From Ulva prolifera (Eukaryota; Chlorophyta; Ulvophyceae; Ulvales; Ulvaceae): a stretch of DNA of 64,000 nucleotides. The notes under the pieces are model-generated. The model did not search any database. It saw only the letters and a list, made by a program, of their open reading frames with translations, and was not told where the DNA came from. Where the stretch lies: assembly GCA_023078555.1 (NCBI GenBank), contig CM041197.1, positions 8,526,842 through 8,590,841 on the forward strand, written 5' to 3'. The translations under genes and the position numbers were made by a program. This document shows positions 58,307-64,000 of the stretch, piece after piece (position 1 is the first letter of the stretch; every line of letters starts with the position of its first letter).

Positions 58307-59119
58307 GGTGCCAGCACGATCCTGCATTGTCTTGACTCCTGGTGGTCAGAGTGAGTGTGGAACGCCTCTCAAACCTAGGCTGACTATGCAATGTGGCATA
58401 CAGGAATTTGACACCACAAGGGTAGCCCGCTGGAACTGAAGATGCGAAAGAAATCCATGATTAACAAGGCAGGCAATTGCAGCTGTGTTCTCACTCCAGC
58501 TGCAGGCATGCCAGACTGTGATTCAGGACCTCTGCTGACCCGGAGGTGTACAGCAATCACACAGGAGACAGGACACGCACACGTCTGTGGCCGTGTTACA
58601 GACAGTATGGGTAGAAAGTGGCAAGGCCACCTGTTCTCAACCTGTATCTCTGAGATAAGCGTGTGACATGTCTGGACAAAAAGTGCACTGATCATGGAGT
58701 GCTCTCGATCGTAAACAGACTCACGCTGTTTTCAGCGGGAGCAGTCATGTTACACGATAAGGATATCGAAAGCATCCCGAATCATGAGTTTGTTCCTTGA
58801 GAAGGAGTATCCTTGGGGCACAGGCGTCTGTGCCCATTTGGTCAGAGGTTCAACACGACCGGCATGACACATGGAGCGAGTCTGAGACGATGAACATGTA
58901 ACAATATGGCCACGCGGATACTGGAGGAAAGCTGTTTTGGACAGACCAGCTGTAGGCGCCAGGCTGTCGCGATCGGCCAAAGGCGTTCAACTCTAGGTCT
59001 CCACTGTTGAACAGCGCACCTCAGTCCTTTCGACAGTCGTTCACACTTCCATTCTTGCAATATCTGCTCTTTGCAGCGCTGGGTATGGACGCAGGTATCA
59101 TTCTCTGAATCCAGATAGG
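58307..59119. other. No supported gene
   Basis: Unique sequence right of the duplication. No recognisable exon. Confidence 0.4.
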
Positions 59120-59865
59120 TTGTGTAAGCTACGTGATTATATCTCATACATACCCGAGCCCGCTGAGCAAGCATTGCTGTGGCTGCTGGCAATGCACGAA
59201 TTCGGAAGGGGCTCCAGGAGTAGCTGTACCATGCCGGGTTACCGCTTCCGTACATCACATGAGGATTCAGGAGACCACAAGTTCTGGTCGCGACTTATAC
59301 TTGCCTACGAAAAATTCGTTCGGGTGACACTCTTCGGCAAGATGTGCGTACCAAACTGCCCGGCTGTCGTCACTTGCAGTAAAAAATACTCGGCTGCACG
59401 ACACGAGACTCATGTGAACTTCAATGAGAGCCCGATAGATTTGCAAAGCCGGACGATGCTGGCGTTTGTTATGGCATGTTGCAGCGCACAACGACGATTC
59501 AACGCACATTTCGAGCTTGCCGGGCCAACCTAGGATCTATCCGCGCACGCAACGGCTGCCAAAATTGCATCCTGCTGCAGCAGAATCGCAAACATGCAAG
59601 TGCACTCTCCGCCACGCTTCATGACTGCTGCGAAAAGTATAAAAAACTGCCGGTGCGCCATGCGATGCCACGGCATACCTGCAACATTGCATGCGCAGAG
59701 CTTTCGCCAAACAGCTGCGCATACTCGCAACATGCAAGCCGGCTGATTGAAACTGTCGAAGACAGCTGCCTAGGCATCCAGGCCTGGATCCATGCAGTCA
59801 TTACGATCAGTCGCCCGAAGCCAAGCCAGCGTGTGCGACACAGTCGCCGATGCGGCTTTAGTTGA
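59120..59865 (+). CDS. Hypothetical, two overlapping open frames
   Basis: Frames 59120-59533 and 59476-59865 overlap and both have fairly protein-like composition (DHKFWSRLILAYEKFVRV; then ASRLIETVEDSCLGIQAW). They might be exons or a frameshifted gene. No domain recognised and no strong splice signals seen. Confidence 0.22.
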
Positions 59866-62800
59866 CCAGGCTGCATGCATATGGCACGCCATGTTGTTGA
59901 GACTCTCAACTTGAGAGCCACACCAAGCGGGCAGGCGCACAATCCTGGAACGAACTCGTGAGGCGCTGCGAGCCAGGCCCTGCAGGGCAACTACCGCATG
60001 CAATAAACATCGCACGAAACACTTCCCAATGCATGCGTGGACCACATACCATTGCAGTGCGGATCCACCGTCGTTCATGATCAGGCAGGTCGCAATGCGA
60101 TCGGCACTTGAACGCACAAGTTCGCGTGGCCACGTGGCACGCCGGGTCATTCAACCAAACCTGACCGCCGCGTCGCGTGGGCCTCATTGTGCGCACGATG
60201 CCAACGTACTCTGAATCACTCGGCTGGCTCGTAGTACACTGAATGCTAGCACGTGCCGCGGCATGTGTCACGTCCCCTTGGCCGCTAATAGAGCGCTCCA
60301 TGGGTTCTGCAACCATGCCAAGTGCATGCGTCAGCATCAATTGACCTGCTGGGCCTCCGATGGCTGTGCGCGCAAGCGTCAGCTGCGGCAAGCAACCCCC
60401 TGCAGCTGGCTGACGGCGACGGTACAGTCGGTCTGTTCGCTCGGGAGTCACGGGCGAGCCGACGGTCGACGATTTGAAAACGACGACAGATATGCATGCC
60501 GCATTCAAAGGCCGGGACTCGGCTCCGCACCAACGCCTGCACCACGCACCTCGGTAAAATACTACCCGGCTGCGGAGAGTTGTCGCAACTGTGAGTGTAT
60601 CTGTTGGCAACCGGCCCTGCTTTCTTTGCTGCTCGTGGCTCAGTATTTATCTAGGCCTGGAGAGACCAGGCCCGTCAAGGACACAAGCACGCAAGGTGAG
60701 CCATCGCCTCGATGCGCTATGTGAAGATGGTTGTACCATATGTCCACAGCATGTGGCCTGGTGTGTGCCTGCTCTACATGCGACGATATCTCGGCCGTCG
60801 ACACGGCAACCGCATTGCTGCACTGCGGGACATCATCGTGCAGCATGACGGGCACGCCGGGCAGCGCTTCGGCGCTCGAAACGAATAATTCCTTCCGCTA
60901 ACGTGGAGGTTCTGTATTACTCCGGTGCATACTGCTTGGAAGAGTCGCTGCGCGTTGTGCACCAGCCATACCAGCACCAACTCGCGACTTTTGCAGCCCA
61001 GCCAACACCGCAGCGCGCATCTGAAGGCCCATGAAGTCGTCATCTGGATCGTTTTGTGACATTAGATGGTCCCCTCCAGCTGCCGAAGCTCCGGTGTGGA
61101 GTTGGTTGTGAGCGTGCGCCACCTGGACGTGGGGTCGGCCCGCGATTACTGACCTCGTGCAATTTTGTATCGCATCTCCTCCGGATGAATGACTGTGATA
61201 GCAATAACGTCATCCCTGTGTAGCTTGTGGAAGTCCTGCGCGCTTTACCGCTTCAATCCGGCGTGGCAAACTGAATTCTCATCTCCGCACAAGCTGTTTC
61301 TAACATATTGCTCGTTTCGACGCACGCGTAACGCTGGCTAGCCCGAGGACTGAAGGCTACAAGCTAAAAACCATGTGTTCAGCTTTTGCGTGTGCTTCGC
61401 TTTCTTGGTGTCGTCGCGGCGCTCGACAACGCCTACCGGACGATGGCGCCGATGCCGTTGGTGCATGTCTCTGGGCCCAGCTGGGTGTATGATACACGTG
61501 CAGCGCGACGTTGGTGTTACATAATCCGTGTCACAGCCTCGTTTGATCGATGTGTTGTCCTGCTTGACACCACGGTGCACCGCTGCAGCGCCCGCGTACG
61601 TGATGGCGCCCTCATCCCTTTCGAACTGCGACTCAGATTACTTGCGTGACAGACGCTAAGAAACGTTAACGTCAGACTCCGGACGACGAATGTTCCGATC
61701 GGCCGGCACTACGTGCACCGGCCGGCGTGGTGTGTTCGTTAATTGGCGCAACAGTGTTTGTGCACCGTTTCAATCCAGTTTGTCAGCATTGAAGCTGCAG
61801 CCCGCGCCTTCACGACGCACAGGAACTGTCAAGCTTGCAACTTGTCGCCACACGCTCTCACTGAGACACGCCCTCCAAACCGATTACAGCGTGAACGGGC
61901 TCAAACGACCACAGCGCGAGCTGTAGACTGTGACCTTTGTATCTCGAGATTTCGACGGCGAGGCGTAGCACGGGGCCCGTCCGCGCCTATACGTCGGGCC
62001 GAGGGCGCCCGCTAGCGCTGGAGGCAAACAAACTGATGTTGATTGACTGATCTTGTGTGACGATTGCTCAGGCCAGCTCTGGAGCTCTCCTCGGTAATAT
62101 TACTAATGGTTGAGCTCTCGAGTGATCTGTTCCTCTTCCGCGAATTCATGTTCTTCTGAATGTCCGCGGGCTTGGCATCGTATAAAGCTGCGCGCGATAA
62201 CTGGGTCGCACAGTTGGATCCGTACTTACCTAGTTGAACAAAATAATCGATGCTTTGAGACTGCTGATGTACGGTGACGTGCGAATGTTCAATAGATTGG
62301 CGGCAAGCTTTGCGGAAGCTGCTGCTGGGGCTTTGCAAAGCTTCGCGAATGTCCAAGAAGGCTGCGGCCGTGCAGAGCGCCAGGCAAGCACCCGTGCCTG
62401 CGTCTGTGACATGCTAGAGAGGGTCAAGCTGCTTCGTATGAGGCTTTTTGCGCTGTATTCGCCTGAGGCCATTCTGTTCTGAAGTGCGCTATAGCTATAG
62501 CCTCGCCTCGTGATCAGTGGGTTAACGCCTGGCGTCCGGCGCTGTAATATGTATTAGCGCGCTAGCTGTAACAGCGCTGGCTAGTGCAACAATTCACGCC
62601 TGCGTTGCGCCCGTCACCGGCTACTGCCCGGTAGACCGCAACTGTGACGAGCGCAGCAAGATCCGGTCAGCTGTGACGTGCGTACGCATCCGCCGTAACC
62701 GGCTCGCGCTGCGCTAGCTGCCCCGAAACAGACAGCGAACCAGCTCTGCGCAGCTGGGAGCGCCCTCGCATGTGTGCGCTGCTCAAGGAAGGTTTGCAGA

Positions 62801-64000
62801 TAGTTGTAGCAATAGAAACCTGCCGCACGAGTGTGCTGTCACGCGCAGCCTCTGCGCCTCGCCCCGGTCGAACAATGATCGGCAAGCGCACCTTCGCGAA
62901 GCATCTGCAGCTGTGCGTTCTGACCTACGCACTGCGAACAACATGCATGCGTGTACCCAAGGAAACAGCAAACCTCTTTCACAGCGAAGAAGAATCGCAG
63001 GGGGCGCTGTAAACATGCATGCAGCTCGCATGCACTCTGGCTCCTGAACCGGAACCGGCACACGGGTCTCCTGTGCCGATCAGTGCTCCACAGGTGGATT
63101 TTCACCTGGCGGGAAAACCGACGGTTCGCCTCGCTGGCCGTCGGTATTTTGACTGTTTTTTTTTCCAAAATTAGTCGCGAAACCGACAGGCAGGTGGAGC
63201 ACTGGTGCCGATAGTGTCGCCAGCGCTTCCTGGCAATATCAATGCGGCTCTGTGCAGCGCGGCCTATGACTGCACTCGCTGAGCGTGTCGTTGTGCAGCT
63301 GCGCGCGCAGTGCTGAGTGGAAACTGAACGTTCACAAGCTGCACTGGCGCTGACGCACGGTGTCCACGTGGCACGTGTATGCTGACTCAGCCACACCTGC
63401 CCATGTGCGCCACGTTGCCGCTGCACTTCCAGCTGTAAACGCCTCGAAGTCATGACACATCATATGTGTGGTTCACCTCGTCTTGTGTCGCCTCGAGGCC
63501 GTACATCCAGTCGCTGAGTGTGCAGTCGCTTGCAGAGAGAATCCCTGACAAGTTTCGAAATACACTAGGACATCGATCGAGCCCTCGCCCAGCCGCTTGG
63601 CGTCCAGTAGGGCCATGCAGCGAACAAGTAGCCACGCGATTCATGCTCATGCGTCGCGTGCACATGTATTCTCTTTCAAGTCGAGAATTTGTTTGTTCGA
63701 GGCACTAATGGAAACGTCTGCGCCGGCGGCCGATCCCCAGTGGAGCCCCGACTCGGGGCCCCCGGGTGTGGCCGTGGCTTTGGTGGAGCCTGCCACAATC
63801 TGCGTTCAACCGATAGGCCACTTCGCGCATCTTCGGTGATCACATGGCACACACGTTGGAATTCCGCAGGCCGGCCGGCAGGCAGTCCACATCGTCAGGC
63901 AGTCCACACATCATAGCTGATCTCCATGGCTTGTGCACCCACCCCCACCAATGGATTCGCTCCAAACTCTGAGCATTCCCAGCATTGCAGCTACAATATA
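59866..64000. other. No clearly supported gene
   Basis: At 62012-62482 both strands are open: plus MNKIIDALRLLMYGDVRMFN..., and minus, ending SIDYFVQL at a strong GTAAGT donor near 62228. I cannot decide between them. 63080-63207 has an 11-bp inverted repeat (CAGTGCTCCAC / GTGGAGCACTG). The rest shows nothing distinctive. Confidence 0.35.

Overview
The window is nuclear DNA from a photosynthetic eukaryote, most likely a GC-rich unicellular alga. It carries an ELIP-type chlorophyll-binding protein, the RNA polymerase II subunit RPB9, the checkpoint/PIKK cochaperone TEL2 and a Golgi-type sulfotransferase. Genes are split by introns, there is no operon structure or Shine-Dalgarno logic, and a TATA box lies upstream of the ELIP gene. 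The phase-checked introns share a strong style: 11 of 12 donors start GTGCG and acceptors mostly end GCAG. I cannot name the species.

Layout. 1-3.2 kb: dispersed SINE-like repeats and a 62-bp minisatellite. 3.2-4.65 kb: a complete non-autonomous DNA transposon with long terminal inverted repeats and an 8-bp target duplication. It sits about 240 bp upstream of the TATA box of the ELIP gene (5.0-5.76 kb). 7.9-14.9 kb (minus): TEL2, at least nine exons. 17.6-17.9 kb (minus): a small unknown ORF, divergent from a multi-exon sulfotransferase (18.5-21.4 kb, plus). 24.0-24.4 kb: RPB9 with a degraded N-terminal zinc ribbon. 26.1-31.1 kb (minus): a five-exon, 592-residue protein of unknown function whose large intron holds a repeat copy. 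31-41 kb: gene-poor, with small repeats and a perfect 18-bp-arm hairpin. 41.4-42.4 kb (plus): 3' exons of an unrecognised gene.

43.9-58.3 kb is a head-to-tail tandem duplication of about 7.2 kb. Most of it is nearly identical between copies, but the first ~445 bp of copy 2 is a noisy, deletion-rich version of the matching part of copy 1. Each copy carries a frameshifted non-LTR-type reverse-transcriptase fragment between two copies of its own 3' end, three SINE-like repeats, several hairpin repeats, a tRNA-Leu-like relic and a CT microsatellite. 58.3-64 kb has only weak ORFs.

The identified genes are unrelated housekeeping and stress functions and do not form a pathway. The most unusual content is the repeats: a ~180-bp SINE-like family with a TTTAC tail, a ~43-bp palindromic family often found near it, and the promoter-proximal transposon. 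Gene models are my own reading of splice sites and phases. No database search was possible.
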